Positions 53,239 to 62,407 of a DNA stretch of 64,000 bases are shown here, in pieces. The notes below the pieces were generated by a model. The model had not been told where the DNA came from, made no database searches, and saw nothing but the letters and a program-made list of their open reading frames with translations. The stretch comes from Prochlorococcus sp. MIT 0603. GTDB taxonomy: Bacteria; Cyanobacteriota; Cyanobacteriia; PCC-6307; Cyanobiaceae. Every line of letters starts with the position of its first letter. Within the stretch, counting starts at the first letter, position 1. The translations under genes and the position numbers were made by a program. The stretch is from assembly GCF_000760215.1 (NCBI RefSeq), contig NZ_JNAW01000002.1, positions 280,300 through 344,299 of the forward strand. Direction: 5' to 3'.

Positions 53239-54294
53239 ATGCAGACCTATGGTAATCCAGACGTCACCTACGGGTGGTGGGCTGGAAATTCTGGGGTCAC
53301 CAACCGCTCAGGGAAATTCATTGCAGCTCATGCCGCTCATACCGGTCTGATTGCTTTCTGGGCTGGTGCCTTCACTCTTTTTGAATTAGCTCGTTTTGAC
53401 CCTTCCTTGCCTATGGGTCATCAACCTTTAATAGCTCTCCCTCATTTAGCTACTCTTGGTATTGGCTTTGATGAGACTGGAACATTTGTAGGTGGAACAG
53501 CTGTTACATCAATAGCAATTGTTCATTTGATCCTTTCCATGGTTTATGGAGCTGGTGGACTATTGCACTCTCTCTTCTTTCCTGGAGATATGCAGGATTC
53601 CGAAGTAGCTCAGGCCCGTAAATTCAAGCTTGAGTGGGACAACCCAGATAATCAGACTTTCATTTTGGGACATCACCTTATCTTTTTAGGTGTTGCCAAC
53701 ATCCAGTTTGTTGAATGGGCAAGAATTCATGGAATATGGGATGCAGCAGCAGGCTCTATTCGTCAGGTTGAATACAATCTGAACCTTTCTCATATTTGGA
53801 ATCACCAATTTGATTTCCTTTCAATAAACAATTTGGAAGATGTTATGGGAGGGCATGCCTTCTTGGCATTCTTTATGATTACTGGTGGTGCTTTTCACAT
53901 AGCCACAAAACAAGTTGGTAAATATACCAAATTTAAAGGTTCCGGATTGCTTTCAGCAGAAGCTGTACTCTCATGGTCTCTTGCTGGTATTGGCTGGATG
54001 GCTATAGTTGCAGCTTTCTGGTGTGCAACAAATACAACAGTTTACCCAGTTGACTTCTTTGGGGAAGTCTTAGATCTTAAGTTTGGTATTTCCCCTTATT
54101 GGGTAGATACTGTAGACCTAGCAGATGGTGCTCACACATCCAGAGCATGGCTCACAAATGTCCATTACTATCTTGGATTCTTCTACATTCAAGGACACCT
54201 ATGGCATGCACTTCGTGCAATGGGCTTTGACTTCAAACGTGTAGCAGGTGCTGTTAGCAATGTAGGCACTGCAGCTGTTACTTTGAATGATTGA
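53239..54294 (+). CDS. pcb: Divinyl-chlorophyll a/b-binding light-harvesting protein
   Basis: Pcb proteins are the main antenna of Prochlorococcus. They are six-helix thylakoid proteins of the CP43/IsiA family, and surround photosystem II or I. The 351-residue product begins MQTYGNPDVTYGWWAGNSGV, which is the family's N-terminus. It has FIAAHAAHTGLIAFWAGAFT (chlorophyll-ligand His), FILGHHLIFLGVANIQFVEW, VMGGHAFLAFFMITGGAFHI and FYIQGHLWHALRAMGFD. The long lumenal loop of CP43 is absent, as expected. A strong terminator follows. Which numbered pcb paralogue this is cannot be decided here. Confidence 0.93.
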   Translation: MQTYGNPDVTYGWWAGNSGVTNRSGKFIAAHAAHTGLIAFWAGAFTLFELARFDPSLPMGHQPLIALPHLATLGIGFDETGTFVGGTAVTSIAIVHLILSMVYGAGGLLHSLFFPGDMQDSEVAQARKFKLEWDNPDNQTFILGHHLIFLGVANIQFVEWARIHGIWDAAAGSIRQVEYNLNLSHIWNHQFDFLSINNLEDVMGGHAFLAFFMITGGAFHIATKQVGKYTKFKGSGLLSAEAVLSWSLAGIGWMAIVAAFWCATNTTVYPVDFFGEVLDLKFGISPYWVDTVDLADGAHTSRAWLTNVHYYLGFFYIQGHLWHALRAMGFDFKRVAGAVSNVGTAAVTLND

Positions 54295-54345
54295 TATTTT
54301 TCCTGATTTCATTGGTGTATTTATCAATTGAATTGGTTTAAATAT

Positions 54346-54379
54346 AAAAAAGGCTCTCCTTTATTGGTGAGCCTTTTTT
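54346..54379 (+). terminator. Terminator of the pcb gene
   Basis: AAAAAAGGCTC and GAGCCTTTTTT pair, with two more partly pairing bases, around a TTTATTG loop. A T tract follows. It lies about 50 bases after the pcb stop and fits a single-gene, highly expressed transcript. Confidence 0.85.
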
Positions 54380-54458
54380 ATTATTTGATTAACTATTAAA
54401 GTTCTTGTGATTTTGAAAGTGATCTTTTTTAAGACAATTATTAGACCAAGTTAATATC

Positions 54459-55844
54459 ATGGGGTTTAATCTTCTATTAGAAAATCAGTTTTTTTCTGAC
54501 TCTCTTATTTCTTTTACGATAGCGTTTGGCTCTCTTTTTATATTTACAGTACTTTTGATAGTAGGTAGAAGATTTGATTCAGCATTGAAACTAGAGAGAA
54601 TAGGAATTCCTATCTCCATATTATTTGGAACATTTGCACTTTTAATAGGACCTCATGGACCTACTCCTTTATTGCCAGAAAGAATTACAGATGTTTGGGT
54701 GAAGCTCCCTACGCCTTTGCTTGCATTGGTCTTCGCAACCTTAATGTTAGGAAGACCCCTCCCTAGAGGGAAGGGATTGTGGAATCCAGTTGCTTCACAA
54801 GCTTTATTAGGACTTTTATTAGGTTTCGGACAATATTTAATAGGAGGAATGGCCTTATTGTTTTTCCTTATACCTTATTTAGACGTTGATCCTTTAATGG
54901 GCTGTTTAATTGAGGTTGGATTTGAAGGAGGTCATGGCGCCGCTTTTGTAATGGGTGAGACCTTTGAGAAATTTGGATTTCACCAAGGCCTTGATTTGGG
55001 CTTAGCGATGGCAACTGTTGGACTTTTGGCTTCGACTTTATTAGGGAGTGGATTGATTGTTATAGGTAGATCTTTGGGTTGGACAACATTTAATGAACTT
55101 AATTCTGAAAGTGACCTTTCATTAGAAGTAAAAGAGACATTTGGGCAACAAATAAGGCAGTTAATAATTAACCTTGGCTTTGCTGGATTGGCTATTCTTT
55201 TTGGATTGAGCATGCTTCTTCTCCTGAAATTCTTTAGCGGGTCTATAGGAGGGATTTTTGCAGAAGTATTCTCTGTATTCCCTGTTTTCCCTTTGGCTTT
55301 ATTGGGATCACTCTTAATAAGATTTATTTTAGAGAAGCTTGATAAAGCCAAATTTGTATCTGAAATATTGCAAAGAGAAATTGGGGTCCTTTCTACTGAC
55401 CTTCTTATTACAACAGCAATGGCAGGCCTTGACTTGCCTCTGTTGTTAAAGGATTGGATCCCTTTATTAGTCTTGGCTTTAAGTGGATTGCTTTGGAATA
55501 TTTTCGGTATGTTTGTATTTTCAAAAGTCTTATTTAATCAGAAATGGTTTGAGAGATCAATAATTGAATTTGGAAATGCAACAGGCGTTGCAGCAAGCGG
55601 TATTTTACTTCTTCGTCTTGCTGACCCTAGAGATAAGACTAATACGCTTCCAATATTCTCTATCAAACAGCTATTTCTTCAGCCTTTACTGTCAGGAGGA
55701 TTGATAACGGTTTTAGCACCTTTGGCAATCATCAAATTTGGCTTAATAGGATGGACAGAAGTTTGTGGGATCCTTACGATATCACTGATTGTCTTGGCAT
55801 TATCACTACAAAATGGAATAGATAAAAGAGAATTTAAAAACTAA
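54459..55844 (+). CDS. Sodium/glutamate symporter-like protein (GltS family)
   Basis: The 461-residue product is a multi-helix protein. It has FGTFALLIGPHGPTPLLPE, FATLMLGRPLPRG, GFEGGHGAAFVMGETFE and GLDLGLAMATVGLLASTLLG. It also has the second half-repeat region FGNATGVAASGILLLRLAD. This duplicated inverted layout is that of the ESS (GltS) family, which uses Na+ to take up glutamate in the inner membrane. Substrate by family only. Uptake of amino acids is known in marine picocyanobacteria. It follows pcb in the same direction but beyond a terminator. Confidence 0.82.
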   Translation: MGFNLLLENQFFSDSLISFTIAFGSLFIFTVLLIVGRRFDSALKLERIGIPISILFGTFALLIGPHGPTPLLPERITDVWVKLPTPLLALVFATLMLGRPLPRGKGLWNPVASQALLGLLLGFGQYLIGGMALLFFLIPYLDVDPLMGCLIEVGFEGGHGAAFVMGETFEKFGFHQGLDLGLAMATVGLLASTLLGSGLIVIGRSLGWTTFNELNSESDLSLEVKETFGQQIRQLIINLGFAGLAILFGLSMLLLLKFFSGSIGGIFAEVFSVFPVFPLALLGSLLIRFILEKLDKAKFVSEILQREIGVLSTDLLITTAMAGLDLPLLLKDWIPLLVLALSGLLWNIFGMFVFSKVLFNQKWFERSIIEFGNATGVAASGILLLRLADPRDKTNTLPIFSIKQLFLQPLLSGGLITVLAPLAIIKFGLIGWTEVCGILTISLIVLALSLQNGIDKREFKN

Positions 55845-55899
55845 AGTCTAATAGGATTAAATTTATAGTAAGTTTTTAGTATTAATCCAATGGAGAATA

Positions 55900-56157
55900 A
55901 TGAGAGGTGAAAATTATAAGGAGGTTCCTCATCAGGAATCTAGAGAAAAATGGTTTAAAAGCCACCTTTTATCAAGGGAGATTGAACTTAAAGAGCTTTA
56001 TGAAATGCCTCAAGAAGATTTAGATCTAATAATGGCTGAAACCGCAGAGTTGAGAAGTGATTTAGGTAATAGGGAAAGGAACATCGGTAAATTTTGTACA
56101 GCAGGATATTTCCTAGAACTGGCTAGAATTATAGATAAGAGAAGACTTGAAAGTTAG
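55900..56157 (+). CDS. Small charged protein of unknown function
   Basis: The 85-residue product is highly charged and helical, with REIELKELYEMPQEDLDLIM and ETAELRSDLGNRERNIGKF. The end contains FLELARIIDKRR. No domain is recognised; a coiled-coil-like dimer is possible. It lies 55 bases after the symporter and may share its transcript. Confidence 0.55.
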   Translation: MRGENYKEVPHQESREKWFKSHLLSREIELKELYEMPQEDLDLIMAETAELRSDLGNRERNIGKFCTAGYFLELARIIDKRRLES

Positions 56158-56166
56158 CTCCATAAT

Positions 56167-56868
56167 TTAATTGTTGATAGGATTTTGTCTGGTTAGAACA
56201 TCTGGGAAGAAGATTGGCTGATCATGCTTCGTCCAGAAAATATTTTTTTTCATTAAAATTGAGAATAGATCATGATTTAAATAATAATTCAACCAATCTT
56301 TTAGAAATGATAAATCGTTATTACAGTCAAAACTTCTTGGGTCTATTGATCGGTATTGCCTAACAAAAGGCCATATGGCCCAATCCGCAACACTTTCTTT
56401 ATTCCCTATTAGCCAAGGCCTCTTGGATCTGTTGGGAAAACAACTTAGCTTATCATTCCACTTCTTAAGAATAATGTTTAGCTTAAGATGATGTTCATTT
56501 ACATTTATATTGTTGTATCTACTAGGATATTTATATCTATCTAAATGATATTTAAAAGAATTATCATTCTCATTAATTATCTTCTCAATAGAGCTATCTT
56601 TAAGATTAAAATTGAAATCTGGGTTTAGCATTTGATTGCAATTTTTAATTGCCCATTGAATAATATTTAAACTTTCATCAATCACCTTACCTTCTTTTGT
56701 TATTAGCACTGGCACAGTGGATTTTTTTGAGACCATAGTTAGTTCCTGAGGTTTATCTTTAAGACTTACTTCCCTTAGAATTACTTGCTTGCCACAATTT
56801 AATATTGCCCATCTTGCTCTAATTGCATATGGACATCTTCTGAATGAATATAAAGTATCGATACTCAT
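56167..56868 (-). CDS. Glutathione S-transferase-like protein
   Basis: The 233-residue product has a thioredoxin-fold N-terminal domain: LYSFRRCPYAIRARWAILNC (with CPYA, a Cys where GST-omega and glutaredoxin-like types have one), VSKKSTVPVLITKEG (cis-Pro) and VIDESLNIIQWAI. A helical C-terminal domain follows, with ESVADWAIWPFVRQYR. The Cys suggests a thiol-transferase or a Cys-type GST. The substrate is unknown. It converges with the small charged protein gene. Confidence 0.8.
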   Translation of the reverse strand: MSIDTLYSFRRCPYAIRARWAILNCGKQVILREVSLKDKPQELTMVSKKSTVPVLITKEGKVIDESLNIIQWAIKNCNQMLNPDFNFNLKDSSIEKIINENDNSFKYHLDRYKYPSRYNNINVNEHHLKLNIILKKWNDKLSCFPNRSKRPWLIGNKESVADWAIWPFVRQYRSIDPRSFDCNNDLSFLKDWLNYYLNHDLFSILMKKNIFWTKHDQPIFFPDVLTRQNPINN

Positions 56869-57023
56869 TCTTCTTTAACAGTAAATGAATGCTTCTCTTT
56901 TAGGTTCTATTCTAATTAATATTCGTTTGACTTTGAGGAAGTTCCAATTATAGTTAAATAAATATATGGACTATTGACTGAACTTAGAAGCTTTCTTTAG
57001 GGCCTTTCTTATTTGCAATATTC

Positions 57024-57572
57024 ATGTCGGGACATGTTTTCTTAATCAGGAAAGGGAGCTTCTTTATGATTGGCAAGTGTGGAGATGTTACAAGACAAAT
57101 GAAGAAATTACGACCAGATGAAGTTTTATCCACTCTTGAAATCGAAGAACCAGAGGCTTTTGAGGCTAGGCTTTTGAGAAGGTACCAAAATGTCAGGCTG
57201 CCAGAATCCGGATATTTTCAGTTATCCGAAAAACAGCTTAAGGATTGCAAAAGACAGTTTGGAGTTAAAAGCAAAATACCAAAAAGGTTGAGTGAGGAAT
57301 TTTCTATAGCTTTTACTTGCTCAGTTCTCTTTTTTATCCTTGCTGGAGCTTTATTTTTAAAGACAACTCTTTCTCCTAGCCTAGAGCTTGCTTTCGCGTT
57401 TGCGTTTTCTGCACTCCCAATGTGGCTTTTATTCTTCCTTGGTAACTTTGGGGGTTACTATGTCGGCGATCTGAAACTGTTTTCTTCTTGGCTAAATAGA
57501 TTAAGAGCTCTAAGCTTGGCTTTGATTTTGTCAGCATTATCTTATTTGTTATTTATCAAGACAATTATCTGA
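57024..57572 (+). CDS. GIY-YIG/T5orf172-like domain with membrane helices (paralogue 2)
   Basis: The 182-residue product starts HVFLIRKGSFFMIGKCGD, with FLI and MIG in the places of GIY and YIG. It continues to LLRRYQNVRLPESGYFQL. It then has about four hydrophobic segments (about residues 93-182). It is the longer relative of the 11532-11912 protein, with the same head and more helices. The Arg after IG may be present in DVTRQMKKL. Whether it cuts nucleic acid is unknown; the membrane location is unusual for such domains. Confidence 0.6.
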   Translation: MSGHVFLIRKGSFFMIGKCGDVTRQMKKLRPDEVLSTLEIEEPEAFEARLLRRYQNVRLPESGYFQLSEKQLKDCKRQFGVKSKIPKRLSEEFSIAFTCSVLFFILAGALFLKTTLSPSLELAFAFAFSALPMWLLFFLGNFGGYYVGDLKLFSSWLNRLRALSLALILSALSYLLFIKTII

Positions 57573-57670
57573 TTCATACTATTAATAACAACTATTAACA
57601 TAGGCTTGCATATATACTTAAGAATATGAGTATTGATATAACCACTAATAAGAGAGAATTTTTAATCTAA

Positions 57671-57922
57671 ATGAATTACACTTCTTATCTTAGGTTGTTT
57701 GAACCTATACAAGATCAACTTTCCGGAGTCTATTCAACAGCAACTCTCATAATTAGCATCCTTCTGATTTTATGGGTGTTAAACTTTGTAGTTGGCTTGA
57801 TAATGAAAATATTCTCATTGGGCAAGACAATTGGAGGCTTTTACCGTGGCTTCCTTCATAGATATGTTCGTATATTTATATATAGTTTTTTAAACCTTTT
57901 CCCAAAAAAGAAAGTGAGTTAA
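57671..57922 (+). CDS. Small membrane protein, 83 residues
   Basis: The 83-residue product has one strong helix (about residues 20-45) and a second, weaker amphipathic region ending in a basic tail (FPKKKVS). It follows the GIY-YIG-like membrane protein by 98 bases on the same strand and may be linked to it. No family is recognised. Confidence 0.55.
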   Translation: MNYTSYLRLFEPIQDQLSGVYSTATLIISILLILWVLNFVVGLIMKIFSLGKTIGGFYRGFLHRYVRIFIYSFLNLFPKKKVS

Positions 57923-57941
57923 AAATCCTTATTTATAGATT

Positions 57942-58661
57942 TTAAATCTCAAGATTGCAGTTGACCGAAATCTCGAAAGGAATACAGGTATTGGGAAGTT
58001 CCAAAATTCGAGAAACAATTAAACCTATATCATCTGGTTGAGTCATTTGTTTCTTCTCTATGCTTTTTACATTTCTCGCCATTTTAGTATTCACCCATCC
58101 TGGACATATTGTAGTGACTCTAATCCCATCACCCCATCCTTCATTCCTTATTGTTTGAGATAGCCCCATCAATGCAAACTTTGAGGCTGTATAACCAGCA
58201 AGCTTTCCTTTTGATCTTTTTCCACTCATTGATATAAGGATTATTATTCTTGAATTATTGTTTTGTTTTAAATATTTCCATGATTCTCTTGTGAGGATCC
58301 ATGGACCCATTAAGTTAACCCTCCATAGATCCTCAATTTCTTTCTCTCTATTGTCTTCATAATTTAATCCAACATTACTAAATATTCCTGCACAGTGGAT
58401 TAAGGTATCTATTTTATTAAAGATAGTTTTTGTGTTATTTACAAATGAAATAGCACTTTTTTGGTCTTTGGCATCATACTTATTTACTATAATCTTTTTA
58501 TCTTTGTTAAAATTAGGATCTAGAATTGAACCTTTGATATCTTCAGGATTCCTTATACCAATACTTATATTATGCCCATCTTCTAATGCTTTTTCGGCAA
58601 TACTTCTTCCAATGCCTCTAGAAGCTCCAGTAATTATTATATTTCTTAAATTTTCAGACAC
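57942..58661 (-). CDS. Short-chain dehydrogenase/reductase
   Basis: The 239-residue product has the Rossmann motif IITGASRGIGRSIAE, an NAG-type motif replaced by CAGIF (LIHCAGIFSN), the catalytic Ser region IIILISMSGK and the YTASK motif (GYTASKFALMGLSQ). A PGWVNTKMA stretch follows. It is a classical NADP(H)-type SDR. Its start overlaps the lycopene cyclase end by eight bases, so it is translated with it. A role in carotenoid or lipid metabolism is possible but not shown. Confidence 0.88.
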   Translation of the reverse strand: MSENLRNIIITGASRGIGRSIAEKALEDGHNISIGIRNPEDIKGSILDPNFNKDKKIIVNKYDAKDQKSAISFVNNTKTIFNKIDTLIHCAGIFSNVGLNYEDNREKEIEDLWRVNLMGPWILTRESWKYLKQNNNSRIIILISMSGKRSKGKLAGYTASKFALMGLSQTIRNEGWGDGIRVTTICPGWVNTKMARNVKSIEKKQMTQPDDIGLIVSRILELPNTCIPFEISVNCNLEI

Positions 58662-59937
58662 TTGGTTTTAGGAATTTCCATAATAGTTTTATTTCCCGCC
58701 CTTTCATTTCAATTAGTCCCCATTTAACATTTATAGGTGCTTTTTTGAACATTATCCACATAGCTCTGACAAGTTCTTTTAGTGTTAATGTATTAGTCAA
58801 GAACCTATACCATTGATTATTAGATAAACCAAAGAAACTTTTAAAGAAATATCTTAATTGGCTTTCTTTAAATCTCATTAACTTTTCCAACCCAAATTGA
58901 TATAATGCTTGTTTTCTTCTTAGTTCTCTAGGCCAAAGTGATTGCCAACCTTTACGTGCTATTTCATGCGGAGTATTTGTATCGTTTTTGATTTCTTTAG
59001 CTAATACTTTGGCTAAGGAAGGTGCTCTTCTAAGTAGTCCACCAACTAGATATCCAGAAGCCGGATGAACCATCCCTGCAGAACCTCCAAAACCTAATAT
59101 TGCTTGATTTAAATTTGGTATTGGTATATTCATTGGTAGAAATACACCATGCTCTTCATGATCTATTTTTGTGATCTCTATATTCCTCTTCTTAAGTCTT
59201 AATTTCAGCCTTGCTTTAAGGGTTTCTAATTCTACTGGAGGAGCAAGCCCTAGAGATGTTTCTTCAAGAAAATATTTTCCATTCCCCATATCCATTGCAT
59301 ATAAGAATGTTGGAGGTTCTTTTTTTTCAATCTGACTTAGATGATTGCTTCTATAATCCATTAAGACGAATTGATCTTTCTCTACTGGCGGTTCACTGAA
59401 TTCACCTACTATTCCATAACATGTTTGTACTGCTATGTCACCATTGTTTGGAATATCAATAAATACAGGGTTGTAGCCTGTTGCGTCTATAATTAGCCTT
59501 GCTACCAATTCCTCTTCCTGTGTTGTTATAACAGTACTATTTATAGAATTAATCTTGAAATCATAAGCTTTACCTCTATACCATTCGACAGAAGCTTCCT
59601 TGCACTGATTTAACCAGTGTTCTTGCAGCTTTTTTTTATCAAACAGTCCGTAATCACGATTATGATTAGTTGCAAGATTGAGAGGGGAGTTTTCATCTGT
59701 TGAGCCTTCGCCTAAATAGCTGACTGTATTAGACCATCGATGCTTTAGTAATTTTTCAAAACCTAGTTCGTCAACCTCTTCTCCCCAGATGCCATAAGTA
59801 TAGGGCCATGGTTCTGATGGCTCATTTAAAGAGAGCACTCCTACGTGAAGCTTTTCTTGCCCAAGTGCTGCGGCAATTGATAGGGCACCAGGCCCAGCTC
59901 CAATTACCAATACATCTAAAGGTTCTTTGCTAATCAT
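58654..59937 (-). CDS. Lycopene cyclase
   Basis: The 427-residue product is a flavoprotein cyclase of the CrtL type: DVLVIGAGPGALSIAAALGQ (dinucleotide fold), PYTYGIWGEEVDELG, a YGLFDKKKLQEHW and IIDATGYNPV stretch. It also has FVLMDYRSNHL, PTFLYAMDMG, FLEETSL and FGGSAGMVHPASGYLVG. Lycopene cyclases form the rings of beta- and epsilon-carotenes, leading to zeaxanthin and alpha-carotene in Prochlorococcus. Prochlorococcus has two paralogues (crtL-b, crtL-e); I cannot say which this is from sequence alone. The SDR gene downstream overlaps it. Confidence 0.9.
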   Translation of the reverse strand: MISKEPLDVLVIGAGPGALSIAAALGQEKLHVGVLSLNEPSEPWPYTYGIWGEEVDELGFEKLLKHRWSNTVSYLGEGSTDENSPLNLATNHNRDYGLFDKKKLQEHWLNQCKEASVEWYRGKAYDFKINSINSTVITTQEEELVARLIIDATGYNPVFIDIPNNGDIAVQTCYGIVGEFSEPPVEKDQFVLMDYRSNHLSQIEKKEPPTFLYAMDMGNGKYFLEETSLGLAPPVELETLKARLKLRLKKRNIEITKIDHEEHGVFLPMNIPIPNLNQAILGFGGSAGMVHPASGYLVGGLLRRAPSLAKVLAKEIKNDTNTPHEIARKGWQSLWPRELRRKQALYQFGLEKLMRFKESQLRYFFKSFFGLSNNQWYRFLTNTLTLKELVRAMWIMFKKAPINVKWGLIEMKGREIKLLWKFLKPSV

Positions 59938-60232
59938 GCTTATGCCAGCAGCATGCTCTGAAATTGCATGTTGTCTAAATTAAAAAAGTTATTTTTCACC
60001 CTAGACACTTTAGAGACCTCCAAGTCTTTTGTAAGTCGACAATAGCTTGATTAAGTCTGAACAATGAAGGGAATAAGAAATTTATTTACTAGATGTAGCT
60101 ATTATCTTGTTAAGAATTTAGAAAACAACTTTTGAGTAGAAACTTTTCTTTTAGGATATGATTTTATTATTAACTATAAGCTATTAGTATATTACTTTAA
60201 ATAAAATCTCATTCCTAAACTTACATTTTTTA

Positions 60233-61249
60233 ATGAATTCTCATATTAGCAAAAGAATACTTATCACAGGAGGTACTTCCGGTATAGGATATCAAGCTGT
60301 ACTTAAATTTATTGAAGCTAAACATAATCTCATTATTCCATGTAGGAATAATTCTAGTCTTAACTTTCTCTTGAACTCTTTGAAAAAGGATAACATTTCA
60401 ATTGATTTAATTGAGAGTAAAGTGGAATTCCCAATAGTTGATTTGGCTGACTTATCAAGTATAGAGACATTTTCGTCCAAATATATCGCAGGAAATAAAG
60501 CAATTGATACCTTAATACTTAATGCTGGAATCCAGTATACTGGAGCTAAATCGATAAGAAGATCTAACCAAGGATTAGAGTTGACTATTGCTATTAATCA
60601 TATTGCTCATCAATATTTATCACAAAGGATGATTCCATTACTCATAAAATCTAAAACCCCTCGAGTAGTTGTAACCTCTTCAGAAGTTCATGACCCTGAT
60701 TCTCCTGGAGGGAAGGTTGGAGCAAAAGCTGGTCTGGGTAATCTGGATGGAATGGAAAGGTCCAATGAATTTGAGATGATAGATGGATCATCATCTTTTA
60801 ATCCAGATAAAGCCTATAAAGATAGTAAGCTATGTAATATTCTTTTTGCTAAAGAATTATATTATAGATTGTCAATTAAGCATACAAAAATACCTGTTTT
60901 ATGCTGGGCCCCAGGTTTAGTTATTCCACGGAGTAAAGAAGGCTTTTTTAGGTATAGTAGAAAATATAATGAAATAGGGCAAATTATATTTGCTTTTATT
61001 GCTAGAGACTTATTACGAATTACAGAGACTCCGATGAAAGCTGGACAAATACTCAATGAATTAGCAACATCAGAAAAATATCAAAAAAATATATTTCTCT
61101 ATCTATCTAATAATATCCAAAGACCAGGTAAAATGGAATTAAATGAAAAAGCTTTTAGTGAAGAGGCCACAGATACTTTTAAATCAAAAAAACTATGGGA
61201 TTTAACAAATAGTGTTATTGGAAGTTTTGTGGCTTTAGATCCTTTATAG
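60233..61249 (+). CDS. Short-chain dehydrogenase of the protochlorophyllide-reductase-like group
   Basis: The 338-residue product has RILITGGTSGIGYQAVL, NAGIQYTG and RVVVTSSEVHDP, then AYKDSKLCNILFAKEL, with an extended loop between (LGNLDGMERSNEF). The YxxxK and long insertion resemble light-dependent protochlorophyllide oxidoreductase and retinol-dehydrogenase-like SDRs. It is unlikely to be POR itself because the Cys-rich substrate motifs are not clear. Substrate unknown. It is divergent from lycopene cyclase. Confidence 0.8.
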   Translation: MNSHISKRILITGGTSGIGYQAVLKFIEAKHNLIIPCRNNSSLNFLLNSLKKDNISIDLIESKVEFPIVDLADLSSIETFSSKYIAGNKAIDTLILNAGIQYTGAKSIRRSNQGLELTIAINHIAHQYLSQRMIPLLIKSKTPRVVVTSSEVHDPDSPGGKVGAKAGLGNLDGMERSNEFEMIDGSSSFNPDKAYKDSKLCNILFAKELYYRLSIKHTKIPVLCWAPGLVIPRSKEGFFRYSRKYNEIGQIIFAFIARDLLRITETPMKAGQILNELATSEKYQKNIFLYLSNNIQRPGKMELNEKAFSEEATDTFKSKKLWDLTNSVIGSFVALDPL

Positions 61250-61274
61250 AATTCTATAAAATATATTCTTAATT

Positions 61275-62300
61275 TTATTTTGACATATGTATAGTTTGAG
61301 TAGGGAAAGCAAATTCAATCCCTTCATTTTCAAATAATCTCATGATTTCTAGGTTTATTTGTTGTTGAGCATTCATTGCTGATAGATAGTCATTAGTCGG
61401 TATGAAGTAAACTAATTCAAAGTCAAGACTACTTTCGCCAAAACCTGTAAAATGGCATCTATCAAATATAGCATTAGTTGTATTATCAATAATATTACGA
61501 ATTAGCTCTGGTATTGATTTCATTTTTGAGTACTTAGTATCATATACAACTCCAATTTTGTGGACTAACCTTCTTCTTTCCATTTCTGCATAGTTAGAGA
61601 TAACACCATTGGTTAAACTACTATTGCTCATGACAATTATCTCTCCATTAATACTTCTCATTCTTGTAGATCTAACCCCTACTCTTTCTACTTTCGCTAA
61701 AACACCATCTATATGAATGAATTGACCACTTTGAAATGGCTTATCAAGAAGAATTGTTATATATTCGAAAAATTCTTGAACAGGTTCTTTAAGTGCTAGA
61801 CCTGCACCAATACCACCAGCACTTAGAAGAGCCCATATTGCAGCCATTTGAACCCCCATGTTATTCAGATAAAAGACAACGCCAATACACCAAATAATTG
61901 CTCTGACCATTGGGGTTAGAGATTTAAGCATTGTACTTACAGCAGAATCGTTTATTTTTAGAGCCCAACTGTTTAGCAATTTAAGTAATACTCTGTTGAA
62001 TAATCTAACTATTAGGATGAGTAATATTAGCTTGAAAGCACCTGTTATTCCTTCATTAAGTCCATAAACAGTTCTTTGAATAGCTAACACCTTCCATGCA
62101 GCAAAAGCACTTATAGATAAACCCAAGGGTTTAATTGTTTCTAGCAAAACTTGAAGTATATAATCATCTGTCTTGCTTTTTGTTCGCAAAGTTATTCTCT
62201 TGAAAATGCTCTTTAAAAATCTCGAACCTATAAGTGTAAAGATGTAACCGATTATAAAAACACATACTGAGCTAATTAGTCTCGTGTACATTTTTAACAA
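61275..62300 (-). CDS. MscS-type small-conductance mechanosensitive channel
   Basis: The 341-residue product has several N-terminal helices, then the pore-lining TM3 region LLSAGGIGAGLALKEPVQEFF. It also has the beta-domain GQFIHIDGVLAKVERVGVRSTRMRS and IVMSNSSLTNGVISNY, and a C-terminal alpha/beta domain. These match MscS, a safety valve for osmotic downshift. It fits the compatible-solute theme of the window, but it is not linked to those genes. It stands convergent with the SDR gene. Confidence 0.88.
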   Translation of the reverse strand: MLKMYTRLISSVCVFIIGYIFTLIGSRFLKSIFKRITLRTKSKTDDYILQVLLETIKPLGLSISAFAAWKVLAIQRTVYGLNEGITGAFKLILLILIVRLFNRVLLKLLNSWALKINDSAVSTMLKSLTPMVRAIIWCIGVVFYLNNMGVQMAAIWALLSAGGIGAGLALKEPVQEFFEYITILLDKPFQSGQFIHIDGVLAKVERVGVRSTRMRSINGEIIVMSNSSLTNGVISNYAEMERRRLVHKIGVVYDTKYSKMKSIPELIRNIIDNTTNAIFDRCHFTGFGESSLDFELVYFIPTNDYLSAMNAQQQINLEIMRLFENEGIEFAFPTQTIHMSK

Positions 62301-62407
62301 ATAAAGTTTCTATTTTGATTATGACATCAGTAAGCTGCTTTTGCTAATGATTTTTTAAAACAATTATCTAGCTTAGATTTATTAGTTTCAAAAAATATCT
62401 CATTTAG

